Positions 26,042 through 35,113 of a DNA stretch of 64,000 bases are shown one piece after another. The stretch is from contig NZ_ATWY01000003.1 of NCBI RefSeq assembly GCF_000421405.1, positions 186,001 through 250,000 of the forward strand, given 5' to 3'. Each line of letters opens with the position of its first letter. Positions within the stretch are counted from its first letter, which is position 1. The stretch comes from Butyrivibrio sp. NC2007. Its GTDB lineage: Bacteria > Bacillota > Clostridia > Lachnospirales > Lachnospiraceae. The translations under genes were made by a program, and so were the position numbers. Under the pieces are notes generated by a model, which saw nothing but the letters and a program-made list of their open reading frames with translations, did not search any database and was not told the origin of the DNA.

Positions 26042-26959
26042 ATGTATTTTTTAATAAGAAACATACTGGAGGAATGCAGCGCAGAACAGTGTCACGATGC
26101 TGATTCCGCATTTGTGGCCGTACTTACTCCGGAACAGTGGGCAAGCGAGAGTGAAAACTTCGACATGGGCATTGACTTTGACCTCAACAATGACGAGGTC
26201 ATGACCACCAAGGCTGAGGTTAACTATGATTCACTGACAGGAACCTTTGTGATTCCCACACAATCCTCAGGGGCGTCAGAACTGCAGAGATTCTCTTATG
26301 TTCTGGATGAAACTGGAATTGTCTTTATCGATCGGGGAGAAACCGTACTTAACATAATAAAGAAGATACAGAGATTCAAGAAGTGGAAAAAGCCATGTCT
26401 AGAGCGCTTTTTATACGACTTTTTGGAACTTATAATCCATAATGATCTCCAGATAATGCAAAAATACGAGCTGGAGCTTGATCAGATTGAGAAACAGATA
26501 ATGAATGACGCTGAGGAAGCCCAGATACAGCGAAACAACGAGCTTCGAGGCGATATAAGAGACCTTCGTATCCACTATGAGCAGCTGCTGGACCTTGCTC
26601 GGGAGTTTGAGGAGAACGAGAACGGCTTCTTTAAGGAGGATAACCTCAGATACTTTAGCATGTTCTCGGGCCGTGTTGACAGGCTTTACAACACAGCCAC
26701 TCACCTTCGTGACTACACTATTCAGCTGAACGACCTCTATCAGTCACAGCTTGATGTGCGTCAGAACCGCATAATGACTGTGCTTACCGTGGTTACCACA
26801 ATCTTCATGCCTCTGACCCTCATCGTTGGCTGGTATGGAATGAACTTTAAATACATGCCTGAGCTGGAGTCTCAGCTCGGATATCCGATAGTTATCGGCC
26901 TGAGTATCCTTATTGTTGTTGGAAGCCTTACTTTCTTCAAGGTCAAGAAGATACTCTGA
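26042..26959 (+). CDS. corA: CorA-family divalent cation transporter
   Basis: The 305-residue protein has the CorA layout: an N-terminal alpha/beta cytoplasmic domain, a long coiled helix (about 120-240), and two C-terminal membrane helices joined by the signature GMNF (in GWYGMNFKYMPEL). It carries Mg2+ (or Co2+/Ni2+) as a homopentamer. GGGGAAG precedes the ATG, and the phosphatase gene follows after 15 bp. Whether Mg2+ is the main substrate cannot be told from sequence. Confidence 0.92.
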   Translation: MYFLIRNILEECSAEQCHDADSAFVAVLTPEQWASESENFDMGIDFDLNNDEVMTTKAEVNYDSLTGTFVIPTQSSGASELQRFSYVLDETGIVFIDRGETVLNIIKKIQRFKKWKKPCLERFLYDFLELIIHNDLQIMQKYELELDQIEKQIMNDAEEAQIQRNNELRGDIRDLRIHYEQLLDLAREFEENENGFFKEDNLRYFSMFSGRVDRLYNTATHLRDYTIQLNDLYQSQLDVRQNRIMTVLTVVTTIFMPLTLIVGWYGMNFKYMPELESQLGYPIVIGLSILIVVGSLTFFKVKKIL

Positions 26960-26974
26960 TAAAGGAGAAACCTG

Positions 26975-27673
26975 ATGGCTTTGTATGCCCTGGGAGATCT
27001 GCATCTGTCCTTTCAGTCCGACAAAAACATGGACATCTTTGGCAAAGTCTGGAGAAATCATGACAAGCAGATAGAAAAGAACTGTAACAAGCTCATAACA
27101 GACGACGATACCCTGGTCCTTGTGGGAGACCACACCTGGGGCAGAAGGCTTGAAGACTGCCGGCTGGACCTTCAGTTTATTGAAGACCTTCCGGGGAAAA
27201 AGGTGCTGATAAGGGGCAACCACGACACCTTCTGGCAGGCAAAAAAGACGAATCGCCTCAATGAAATGTACAAGGGGCGACTTTTCTTTTTACAGAACAA
27301 CTACTTCCCCTACGGGGATTATGCAATCGTTGGCACCAAAGGCTATTGCTATGAGGGATTTGATACCCGCGAACATGCTGCCATGCTGGTTGAGCGTGAG
27401 GCGAAGCGGTTAAAAGAGTCCTTCGAGGCAGCAAGAGCCGACGGATATGAGAAATTTGTGATGTTTTTGCACTATCCGCCCACCGGAATCGGGGAAAAGA
27501 CAAGCCGGTTTACCTTTATGGCATCGGCCTACGGGGTAGAGCAGGTGATTTATGCCCACTGTCACGGGGAAGAGAGATTCCATGACAGTCTTTTGGGGAA
27601 GGTAGGCGGCGTTAAGTACAGCCTGGTTTCCGGGGATTATCTGAAATTTAAGCCCATGAAGGTTATGGACTAA
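26975..27673 (+). CDS. Calcineurin-like metallophosphatase
   Basis: The 232-residue protein has the five blocks of the calcineurin-like fold: GDLHL, VGDHTWG, RGNHD, LHYPP and AHCHGEE. These ligate a two-metal centre. It resembles the YkuE/YpbG-like predicted phosphohydrolases common in Clostridia; substrate unknown. AAAGGAG precedes the ATG and it lies 15 bp after corA, so the two are probably transcribed together. A possible -10 (TATAAT, 27684-27689) behind it may start a new transcript for the next gene. Confidence 0.88.
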   Translation: MALYALGDLHLSFQSDKNMDIFGKVWRNHDKQIEKNCNKLITDDDTLVLVGDHTWGRRLEDCRLDLQFIEDLPGKKVLIRGNHDTFWQAKKTNRLNEMYKGRLFFLQNNYFPYGDYAIVGTKGYCYEGFDTREHAAMLVEREAKRLKESFEAARADGYEKFVMFLHYPPTGIGEKTSRFTFMASAYGVEQVIYAHCHGEERFHDSLLGKVGGVKYSLVSGDYLKFKPMKVMD

Positions 27674-27706
27674 GTATATCTTCTATAATAAAGGACGTGA
27701 TTTGAA

Positions 27707-28579
27707 ATGACAATTGAAGCTTATATGAATCCTGATTTTACATGGCCCAAGAAGCTGATCTTCTTTATTGTGGCGGTTTTGGCCATAGTAGTTGGAAATC
27801 TTTTGATCCTGGCATGGAACAAGATAGCAGAGCCGGGCAAGGGAAAAGGGGCGGACAGACGCAGAAAAGACAATTACTACCGCATGTCTGAGTACTTTTA
27901 TGAGCTGATAATCTCGGCTACTTCCGTTATGTCTTTTGCCTGTGCTTATGTGGTGCTAAACCACGTGTACAACCTGTACAACGGATCGTATCAGGCAGGG
28001 GCTTTGGGGACCTTTCTCTACGCATGGGAGAACTGGAAGGATTTTGTACTTCTTCTCATGATATGCCTCTCCTGTGTGCTGAATTCGTTGCTTGATAAAT
28101 TCATCATACCTATCAAGGGCCTTACAAGAGACCAGATTGCATCTGTCAGGATGCTGGGTATGTTCTATGCGATCATAGTACTGTTGTATCTTAATGTTAT
28201 TGGCGATGAGAGCGAGTACGCCCCTGTAATGATGTACTATCTGGGGCTTATGGTCGGTCGTTTTGTCTATTTTGATGCATCTTTCATGGATTTTATTACG
28301 GCAATGAAGAGAACTATAGTAAGAACACCGCTTCTGGTGCTGGGACTGGCGATTTCTGGAGGCCTTAGCTTTTTTGGATTTAGCGCCGGATTTCTGCTGG
28401 AGCGAAATTACTATATTGTTGGCGTGTTCTATACCCATGTATTCCTGCTGATCGCAGTGTTTGCGCTGCATCACGGACGCCAGATTTATCATATTATCAA
28501 GAAAAAGAAAGCTGATGGCGGAAGACGACATGAACATGATGAGAGTGAAGATTCCGGCGATTACGCTGATTTTGATTAA
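27707..28579 (+). CDS. Polytopic membrane protein of unknown function
   Basis: The 290-residue protein has about seven hydrophobic helices (first at about 16-36), short charged loops, and a hydrophilic His/Asp/Glu-rich tail (HEHDESEDSGDYADFD). I do not recognise a family and see no catalytic motif. The tail could bind cations. It is preceded by a -10-like TATAAT at 27684-27689 and followed 12 bp later by the nudC gene. Confidence 0.7.
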   Translation: MTIEAYMNPDFTWPKKLIFFIVAVLAIVVGNLLILAWNKIAEPGKGKGADRRRKDNYYRMSEYFYELIISATSVMSFACAYVVLNHVYNLYNGSYQAGALGTFLYAWENWKDFVLLLMICLSCVLNSLLDKFIIPIKGLTRDQIASVRMLGMFYAIIVLLYLNVIGDESEYAPVMMYYLGLMVGRFVYFDASFMDFITAMKRTIVRTPLLVLGLAISGGLSFFGFSAGFLLERNYYIVGVFYTHVFLLIAVFALHHGRQIYHIIKKKKADGGRRHEHDESEDSGDYADFD

Positions 28580-28591
28580 AGAGGTATATAA

Positions 28592-29458
28592 ATGATTCAG
28601 GATATCGGTCCCTTACAGCTAAATAACCACTATGACCCGGCGATCAAGGCGGATGATGAGAGCCTTATTGTTGTTTTTAAGGGAAAAGACATTTTACTAC
28701 ATTTAAATGAAGAGACCGGAGAGATGGCATATCCGTGCCTTTCGGAGATAACGGGTACTAATTTAGAGGAACTTGTATACATCTTTGGGATAGGTGAAGA
28801 GAAGTTTTTCCTGTATCTTGGGGATGTGGGTGCTATTTCTTTTGATGAGGAGAAGTTTGCATTTGCCGGTTTTGCAGGGGTGAGGAGCAGGCTCTTTTCC
28901 CCAAAACACTATGTGTATGCGGCCTTCACAGCATATCAGCTCTCGGAATGGTACGATGTCACAAGGTTCTGCGGAAAATGTGGTGCAAGAAACGATAACG
29001 ACAAGGTCGAGAGGGCAAGAGTATGCCCTAAGTGCGGGAACAAGATATATCCGAGGATAAATCCGGCGGTTATTATAGGAGTCACAGATAAAGAGAGCAA
29101 CAGGCTGATCCTCACAAAGTACAGGACTGGATTTGGTCACAATGCACTGGTGGCGGGCTTTACGGAGATCGGAGAGACTCTTGAAGAGACTGTTCAACGC
29201 GAAGTTATGGAGGAAGTAGGCCTTAAGGTTAACAATATCAGGTATTACAAGTCTCAGCCCTGGGGAATAGCCAGTGACGTTTTGGCGGGATTCTTCTGTG
29301 ATGTGACAGGGGATAAAGAGATAAAGATGGACAATCAGGAGCTGAAGTACGCTGAGTGGAATGCTCCTGAGGAGATAGTTCTGCAGCCCATGGATTACAG
29401 CTTGACCAACGAGATGATGAAGCTGTTTAAGGATAAGGGATATAAGGGGACTGTTTAA
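28592..29458 (+). CDS. nudC: NAD+ diphosphatase / NADH pyrophosphatase (NudC-like)
   Basis: The 288-residue protein has an N-terminal domain, a four-cysteine zinc ribbon (CGKCG and CPKCGN, about residues 129-151) and a Nudix domain with the box GFTEIGETLEETVQREVMEE. This order is that of NudC, which cleaves NAD(H) to AMP and NMN(H) and can remove NAD caps from RNA. The NudC-specific motif usually reading SQPWPFPxS is here SQPWGIASD, which may change specificity. GAGG lies before the ATG, and the gene follows the membrane protein after 12 bp. Confidence 0.88.
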   Translation: MIQDIGPLQLNNHYDPAIKADDESLIVVFKGKDILLHLNEETGEMAYPCLSEITGTNLEELVYIFGIGEEKFFLYLGDVGAISFDEEKFAFAGFAGVRSRLFSPKHYVYAAFTAYQLSEWYDVTRFCGKCGARNDNDKVERARVCPKCGNKIYPRINPAVIIGVTDKESNRLILTKYRTGFGHNALVAGFTEIGETLEETVQREVMEEVGLKVNNIRYYKSQPWGIASDVLAGFFCDVTGDKEIKMDNQELKYAEWNAPEEIVLQPMDYSLTNEMMKLFKDKGYKGTV

Positions 29459-29494
29459 TAACGGGCGATATTGGTGTGATGAGGGAACTACTGA

Positions 29495-31168
29495 ATGAAA
29501 TGCAGCAACTGTGGAAATGAAATTGAACCCGGAGCCAGATACTGCAACGTGTGTGGTTTCTTTATTGTGCCTGAAGATGAGAGCGTAGAGATTACAGAAC
29601 CCGTGGTACCTAAACAGAGAAAAGGAGTCGTGCTACTTTTGGCGGCTCTATTTGTTTTGCTGGGATTATTGGTTACTGCGTATATCCTGCCTCAGATTAT
29701 TAAATATATGATTGTGGAAAAGCAGTTTAAGTCTGAGATGAATGCTGTGGAAGTTCAGGATGAGGAGGATGAAGAGACAGAGGAGGAAGAATTCCAAGGC
29801 CTAAGTGCATTGGGAGAACCCGGCGATAAGCTCATGATGGTTGATGAGATCATCTACAATGATCAGGGCGGAGTGATTACAGGGATTTATGACGGAGAAT
29901 CAAGGGTTGGAGATTTCTATGTCAATGAGGCCCAAAATGCCGGTGTGCTCTACGATTCAAGAAAAATTTGTCTTTACATAACTCCGGATCTGAATACGGT
30001 TCCGCTGGCTGAGAACGTATACGATGCAGGGCTTTCCTACAGCGGGGATTATGTCTTTTACAAAATAATAGATCAGAAATTTAATAAGTATCTCTACTTA
30101 TATGATGTTAAAACGGGTGATGAATATAAAGTTGAGGAGACAGATACCACAGAAATGGTCATGTCTCCCAGCGGTGAGTATATTGCGTACATTAAGCATG
30201 ATGAACTCGATTATAACAAAAAGCTCCTTACTATCAGCGGATGGGGCTTAAAGCCTGCGGTTCTGACGGGGGATGTGGACGAAATCTATGCTGTTTCCGA
30301 TGATGGAAAGATGATCGTTTACAGTACTTATAAGGATGGGAGCAGGACTCTGTTTTGCTGGGATGATGGCAATATCGTGCAGCTGGCGGATGACTATGTT
30401 GTCTCTATGCATTTTAACAGGGATTGCAGTTTCTTCTTATATGAAGGAGAAAATGGAGTGTACTGCTTTGAACCCGGGATGGATGAGCCTATGCAGCTGA
30501 TTGGTGGAATGGCTTTAAGTGTTCGCATAGACGGGAAAAGGCAGAAAGTATCCCCCAGGCATGTGAATAGATTTCTTTACGCATCGAAGACTCTGACCGG
30601 TGCTATGATCAAAACTACAGATGGTCTGTATATGTTAAAAGACAATATGGAGTTAATGCGCGCTGATGATGATGCTTATGGCGCTCTTCTTATAAACAGG
30701 CTGGAAGATAAGGATATCTGTGTGTATTACGATGGTCACGGGCTTGCTTATAATATTGTGGGCTTTGATGGAAGTATAACTACCATAAATCCTATTGGCG
30801 AAGGCTTTCCGGGCGGATATGCCATAAATGATGACGGATCAGTTCTGTGGTATTACGACAGTAATGAAGAGCAGGTCTATATGGTAGATATGACAACCGG
30901 CAGTATGAGCACTGTATTCGGAAAGGTGACTGAAAAGGGAACGATTTCTCTTTTGTATGATTCTTATACCCAGAGATGTTTCTTTATATCAGAGGACGGA
31001 TGCTGCTATGGAGCGTCTGCAGACGGCGATATACTTGAGTTTGCCACGGATTGCGCCGAGCCTTATACAAGCTACAGGTATGACGATATGGTGGGTTATA
31101 AAGAAAAAAGTCGTGAAGGTTATAATCATATTTTGGTTTTTGGACGTTTCGTAGAGCTCTCAAACTAA
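29495..31168 (+). CDS. Zinc-ribbon membrane protein with predicted beta-propeller ectodomain
   Basis: The 557-residue protein starts with a zinc ribbon (MKCSNCGNEI and ARYCNVCGFF), a cytoplasmic basic segment, one membrane helix (about 45-67), an acidic stretch (DEEDEETEEEEF), then about 450 residues of short beta repeats. These include DVKTGDEYKVEE, MSPSGEYIAYIKHD and VSDDGKMIVYSTYKDG, with spacing typical of WD40/TolB-like propellers. It is probably an extracytoplasmic sensor or structural protein, but no family is certain. The start is uncertain by a few codons. AT-rich DNA and the promoter of the next surface protein follow. Confidence 0.75.
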   Translation: MKCSNCGNEIEPGARYCNVCGFFIVPEDESVEITEPVVPKQRKGVVLLLAALFVLLGLLVTAYILPQIIKYMIVEKQFKSEMNAVEVQDEEDEETEEEEFQGLSALGEPGDKLMMVDEIIYNDQGGVITGIYDGESRVGDFYVNEAQNAGVLYDSRKICLYITPDLNTVPLAENVYDAGLSYSGDYVFYKIIDQKFNKYLYLYDVKTGDEYKVEETDTTEMVMSPSGEYIAYIKHDELDYNKKLLTISGWGLKPAVLTGDVDEIYAVSDDGKMIVYSTYKDGSRTLFCWDDGNIVQLADDYVVSMHFNRDCSFFLYEGENGVYCFEPGMDEPMQLIGGMALSVRIDGKRQKVSPRHVNRFLYASKTLTGAMIKTTDGLYMLKDNMELMRADDDAYGALLINRLEDKDICVYYDGHGLAYNIVGFDGSITTINPIGEGFPGGYAINDDGSVLWYYDSNEEQVYMVDMTTGSMSTVFGKVTEKGTISLLYDSYTQRCFFISEDGCCYGASADGDILEFATDCAEPYTSYRYDDMVGYKEKSREGYNHILVFGRFVELSN

Positions 31169-31275
31169 TCAAATTCTAAAATTTATAAACAGACTGTCAG
31201 AATCTGTTTCCAAAAAATATCCTAATTCTAAAACAATCATAAAAACAACCCCAAATCACAAAAATCACACTATTT

Positions 31276-31307
31276 TATGACTCTTTTGTGACTGTCACAG
31301 ATGTAAT
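31276..31307 (+). promoter_or_regulatory. Direct-repeat regulatory element and promoter of the 31373 surface protein
   Basis: TATGAC (31276-31281) and TGTGAC (31287-31292) form a direct repeat of 11 bp period with the spacer TCTTT. The -10-like TGTAAT is at 31302-31307. The spacer and repeat match the element at 38605 (GCTTT spacer). No -35 hexamer is evident. Confidence 0.55.
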
Positions 31308-31372
31308 GTGTTCTCATCGGTTTACGAAACATGTTCACTCACGGATGAGGACCTAGTAAAGGAGAACACATT

Positions 31373-34300
31373 ATGAAGTATTTATCATCAAACGGTAGAG
31401 AAGAGTCAAGAACAAATAAGGGAAGAACCAGCAAGCTTACATTCGCATATATACTTGCTGCTTTCTTCCTTTCATTTGGTCTTATGTTTGCAGGATCAGT
31501 TACATCTTACGCGACTGAGGACGAAGATGATTTAACTCCTCCAACAACAGGAACAGAAACACCTGGAACAACAGAAACAATGACAGACGAAGAGCGAGCT
31601 GCAGCAGAAGAGGCAGCAAGGATTGCAGCGGAGCAGGCTGAGGCAGCAAGGATTGCAGCGGAGCAAGCTGAAGCAGAAAGACTTGCAGCAGCGCAGGCAG
31701 AAGCAGAAAGGCTTGCAGCAGCGCAGGCAGAAGCAGAAAGACTTGCAGCAGCGCAGGCAGAAGCAGAGGAAGCAGCAAGGCTCGCAGCAGAGGAAGCGGC
31801 AAGGCTCGCAGCAGAGCAGGCTGCAGCAGCGCAGGCAGAATTAGATAGGGTTTTGGCAGAGCAGGCTGCAGCAGCGCAGGCAGAAGCAGAAAGGCTTGCT
31901 GCAGAGAAAGCTGCAACACCAAAGATCACATTTGCATGGGATAACACTGTAGAATCCGGAGCAACAGTAAGTGACGGAACACAAGGAACAGGCAGACTTG
32001 AAGGTTATTCAACAACAGTTAATCATTACACATCAACAACAGGCGATGATATAACAACTATTTTTCTTCATACCAATGATGGTTCAAATATAACTCTTAA
32101 AGAGGAAGACTTCGATCTTTCAGGGATTGGAGAAGGCTATACAGTAGAATATGACCTTGATTGCGGAATTGTCAATATTGTAAAAGTCAAGGAAAAACCA
32201 GCAACATCAAGTACAACAGAAACAACTGAGACCACAAATACAACAACAGGTCCAAAGACAACAGTATATTATCAGTTTACAGAAGTGCATGAGATTGATA
32301 CATCTTCAGCAAACGAATATTATTTTGTGCCTTATACATATGGCGCATTAACTGGTGACAACGCTATGATAGGTGTTCCAATAGGAACAGCTACACTTTT
32401 TACAGATATGTCTCTTGCTCCTGAAGGTAAAACATATAACACGGGAAAGCTCGGAACTCAGAATTCCTATGCGTTTGACCAGCTAGTTACATATAATAAT
32501 CTTGAAAATACTGAAGCAAATAAAGCCAAAATACTAAACAATGTTTTTGTAGCAGAGAAAGGCAATGGTTTTGACAGCTGTAAAGAAGGAGCACTATATT
32601 ATCTTGATTGGGGTGAGAGTGGTAGTTTTAAGGTAACTACTGATGGTAAGGAATATGAAATTAATCAGTTAATGGGATATTGGTGTGGATACGGTGGTGC
32701 ACAAGCCTTCTATGGTTACTATGGCAATATCTTTGGAAGAGTATATACATATCTTAAGGCTGAAGTAACAGCAGATAGTTTAACAGCAAAAGCTAAAGAA
32801 GGTGCTTTTGACAATGTTGGATTAGATGGCTTAAAGCTTACAGATAAAGACATCGCGTCATATCTGGATGTTAGTCTTCAAATTGGAGAAAAGGACTATT
32901 TAGTAGGTGGATGTACCGTTGAGGACGGAACTCTTGATTATTTAAAGGGTGACGATACAATATCCATCAAGTTCGGAAATACAACAAAGACTATTAAGGT
33001 TGACTTATCAAGTCTTGGTAAGCAGGTTTGGGAAAGAGATCACAAGGGCATGCGTGAGGCTGCTTCAGTAAGTGGTAGCGACGTTGCAGCGCTTCAGAGA
33101 GCAATCGCAGAAGGTCTTGCAAATGAATTAGTTGGTGCAAACAACGAAGATCTTCAGGCTCTTAGCGAAAAGCTTGCAGCAGCAATCTGGCAGCAAAACA
33201 ACCAGGAAGCTCTTGCGTTAGATGCAAATGATCCTTTCAACTATGATGCTATAACAAAAGCAAGTGCTAACTATGCTAAAGTTGATAATAATGTTAAGAA
33301 GTATATGAATACTACTTCTAAGGGCATCTCTGACAGATGGGTAATTGTTGAGAGGAAAGTTAATGACGAAGCAGATAAGTTTATGGCAGCAAGACTTAAG
33401 GATGCCAAGACTAATCCTTCAGATGAAGATACAAATCCTTATGCAGATGCAACAGCAGATAACACAGATAAGATTCTTGCTTCAAAGGGTGATTATGACA
33501 AGCTTGCACCGGCAATCAAGAGATTTATTGATGAAAAGTACACAAAAGCTAACACAGGTACAGAAAATGCAGCTCTTACATATGCAGAAATCTATGAGAG
33601 AGCACTTAACATCAAGACAACAGCAGACGCTTTCGTTGAGAAGTACGCTTCAATCCTTGTAAAGAAGGATAACGAAGAGGACCCAGACCAGAGAGAAACA
33701 TACAACAGAACAAATACATCTAACTATGCACAGATCATAAGCGGAGCAAACGCTTGGAAGAACCTCACAGAGGAAGAGCGTAAGTATATCAACAAGGCCC
33801 TTAACCTTGGAAATGGCGAAGTTGGCGCAGAGGGTGGAGTTCTTACAAATGAGATCACATTCGAAAAGCTCCTTGCAGACGCATATGCTCTTAGAGAGTT
33901 ACTTAACAGACCAGCTCCTGAAGCTTTTGATCCATACGATGGACCAGAGGAAGTGTACCCTGTATTCCTTCCTAAGAAAGAAGTTAAGAAGGAAGAGCCT
34001 GTAGTAGTAGAGACAAAGACAGAACACAACACAAAGAAGCATTCAACAGGCAATTCAACAAAGAAGACAACTGACGACTCTAAGCTTCGCAAAGAGAATG
34101 ATAATGCATTAGAGAAAATATTCAACAACCTTACAAAGAAAGAAAACGAGAAGACAGACGTTCTCGCAATGCTTGAGAAGACTGTAAACCAGATTGCTTC
34201 ATCTATTACAGAGACAGCAAAGGCTACATTTGGTAACGGCGCAATCCTCATCAACGTTCAGTCATGGCTTGCAAACACAGAGTCAGGCGAGGGAATGTGG

Positions 34301-34978
34301 ACAGATTCAAGTGCAAGAAATAAGCACCTTGAAGCAAATCAGTCACAGGTTAGCTACACACTTGAGAATGCAGACAGACTTGCTGCATCAGTTCTTACAA
34401 CATCAGAGCTCAACGACGTAAACAACGGCGATACAATGGAGATCAGACTTCGTATCAATCCTAACGAGGATAAGGTTTCCAAAGAGCACAAGAACCAGTT
34501 TGACGATGCAATGGTAGCAGTTCAGGACAGCTTTGTAGGACTTACAAAGGGCGAATACCTTGACATTTCACTTGAGAAGCGTCGTAACAACGGTGCTTGG
34601 CAGTACATTCCTGAGACAGAGGATGCAGTAAGAATCGCAATCGATGTACCTGCAAACCTTGTACAGAGCGGAAGAACATTCTTCATCATCAGAAACCATG
34701 ATGGTGAGTGCACAATCCTTAGAGACCTTGATGACAACGATGAGACACTGACAATCGAGACAGACAGATTCTCAGATTACCTTGTTATCTACGATGATAA
34801 CTTTGCAGAGTCTGCTAAGAATGCAGCATCAGGAACACTTTACGGATCAGCAGCAGGAACAACACCTACATATAACAATGGAAATACAAACGTAGTAATG
34901 TATGTAGTTACATTCCTTGCAATCCTCTTCATGGTAATCGTAGTTATCTCTATGAGAAGAAGAGATGAAGAGAGATAA
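31373..34978 (+). CDS. Large Ala-rich, membrane-anchored surface protein
   Basis: The 1201-residue protein has a long-headed signal peptide (hydrophobic core LTFAYILAAFFLSFGLMF, cleavage after SYA, about residue 47) and an Ala/Glu/Arg/Gln coiled-coil stretch (about 75-182) of degenerate AEAERLAAAQ decapeptides. A beta-rich middle and helical segments follow. The C-terminal domain has GRTFFIIRNHDG and TDRFSDYLVIY, and then come a membrane helix (about 1174-1194) and the tail MRRRDEER. No LPXTG-type signal precedes the helix, so it is probably a membrane-anchored stalk. Its C-terminal domain is shared with the 15460 protein. AAAGGAG precedes the ATG. A strong terminator follows, and the response regulator gene comes next. 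Confidence 0.82.
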   Translation: MKYLSSNGREESRTNKGRTSKLTFAYILAAFFLSFGLMFAGSVTSYATEDEDDLTPPTTGTETPGTTETMTDEERAAAEEAARIAAEQAEAARIAAEQAEAERLAAAQAEAERLAAAQAEAERLAAAQAEAEEAARLAAEEAARLAAEQAAAAQAELDRVLAEQAAAAQAEAERLAAEKAATPKITFAWDNTVESGATVSDGTQGTGRLEGYSTTVNHYTSTTGDDITTIFLHTNDGSNITLKEEDFDLSGIGEGYTVEYDLDCGIVNIVKVKEKPATSSTTETTETTNTTTGPKTTVYYQFTEVHEIDTSSANEYYFVPYTYGALTGDNAMIGVPIGTATLFTDMSLAPEGKTYNTGKLGTQNSYAFDQLVTYNNLENTEANKAKILNNVFVAEKGNGFDSCKEGALYYLDWGESGSFKVTTDGKEYEINQLMGYWCGYGGAQAFYGYYGNIFGRVYTYLKAEVTADSLTAKAKEGAFDNVGLDGLKLTDKDIASYLDVSLQIGEKDYLVGGCTVEDGTLDYLKGDDTISIKFGNTTKTIKVDLSSLGKQVWERDHKGMREAASVSGSDVAALQRAIAEGLANELVGANNEDLQALSEKLAAAIWQQNNQEALALDANDPFNYDAITKASANYAKVDNNVKKYMNTTSKGISDRWVIVERKVNDEADKFMAARLKDAKTNPSDEDTNPYADATADNTDKILASKGDYDKLAPAIKRFIDEKYTKANTGTENAALTYAEIYERALNIKTTADAFVEKYASILVKKDNEEDPDQRETYNRTNTSNYAQIISGANAWKNLTEEERKYINKALNLGNGEVGAEGGVLTNEITFEKLLADAYALRELLNRPAPEAFDPYDGPEEVYPVFLPKKEVKKEEPVVVETKTEHNTKKHSTGNSTKKTTDDSKLRKENDNALEKIFNNLTKKENEKTDVLAMLEKTVNQIASSITETAKATFGNGAILINVQSWLANTESGEGMWTDSSARNKHLEANQSQVSYTLENADRLAASVLTTSELNDVNNGDTMEIRLRINPNEDKVSKEHKNQFDDAMVAVQDSFVGLTKGEYLDISLEKRRNNGAWQYIPETEDAVRIAIDVPANLVQSGRTFFIIRNHDGECTILRDLDDNDETLTIETDRFSDYLVIYDDNFAESAKNAASGTLYGSAAGTTPTYNNGNTNVVMYVVTFLAILFMVIVVISMRRRDEER
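31620..31915 (+). repeat. Tandem Ala/Glu-rich decapeptide-coding repeat
   Basis: A run of degenerate 30-bp units (about GCAGAAGCAGAAAGRCTTGCAGC) encodes a coiled coil. The low complexity leaves long antisense frames open (31500-31947), which are shadows, not genes. Copy number may vary by slippage. Confidence 0.85.
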
Positions 34979-35002
34979 TTCAAAGTAAATAAAAAACTTC
35001 GG

Positions 35003-35032
35003 CAGGAGACCGAAAGGTCTCCTGTTTATTTT
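35003..35032 (+). terminator. Rho-independent terminator of the 31373 gene
   Basis: CAGGAGACC (35003-35011), loop GAAA, GGTCTCCTG (35016-35024), followed by TTTATTTT. It has a perfect 9-bp GC-rich stem with a stable tetraloop and separates the surface protein gene from the two-component operon. Confidence 0.92.
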
Positions 35033-35113
35033 GAATCGAAAAGACGATATAATATATATGAAGTGTTTGCAATTTCAAAAAACCGTCTGTATTCGATTTT
35101 GCGAGGTGATTTA

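Noticed and set aside
31187-31209. Hairpin AAACAGA / TCTGTTT after the zinc-ribbon protein as a terminator
   Set aside because: Only 7 bp, mostly AT, with a 9-base loop and no U-run; too weak to call.
31500-31947. Long antisense frames of 140-146 codons across the start of the Ala-rich protein
   Set aside because: They arise from the low-complexity GCA/GAA repeat; products are simple Leu/Pro or Ala/Ser runs with no ribosome site.
35063-35113. GTG 35063 as start of the second response regulator
   Set aside because: It lies 9 bases after the -10-like TATAAT, has no ribosome site, and adds 17 residues before the receiver; TTG 35114 has GAGGTG.
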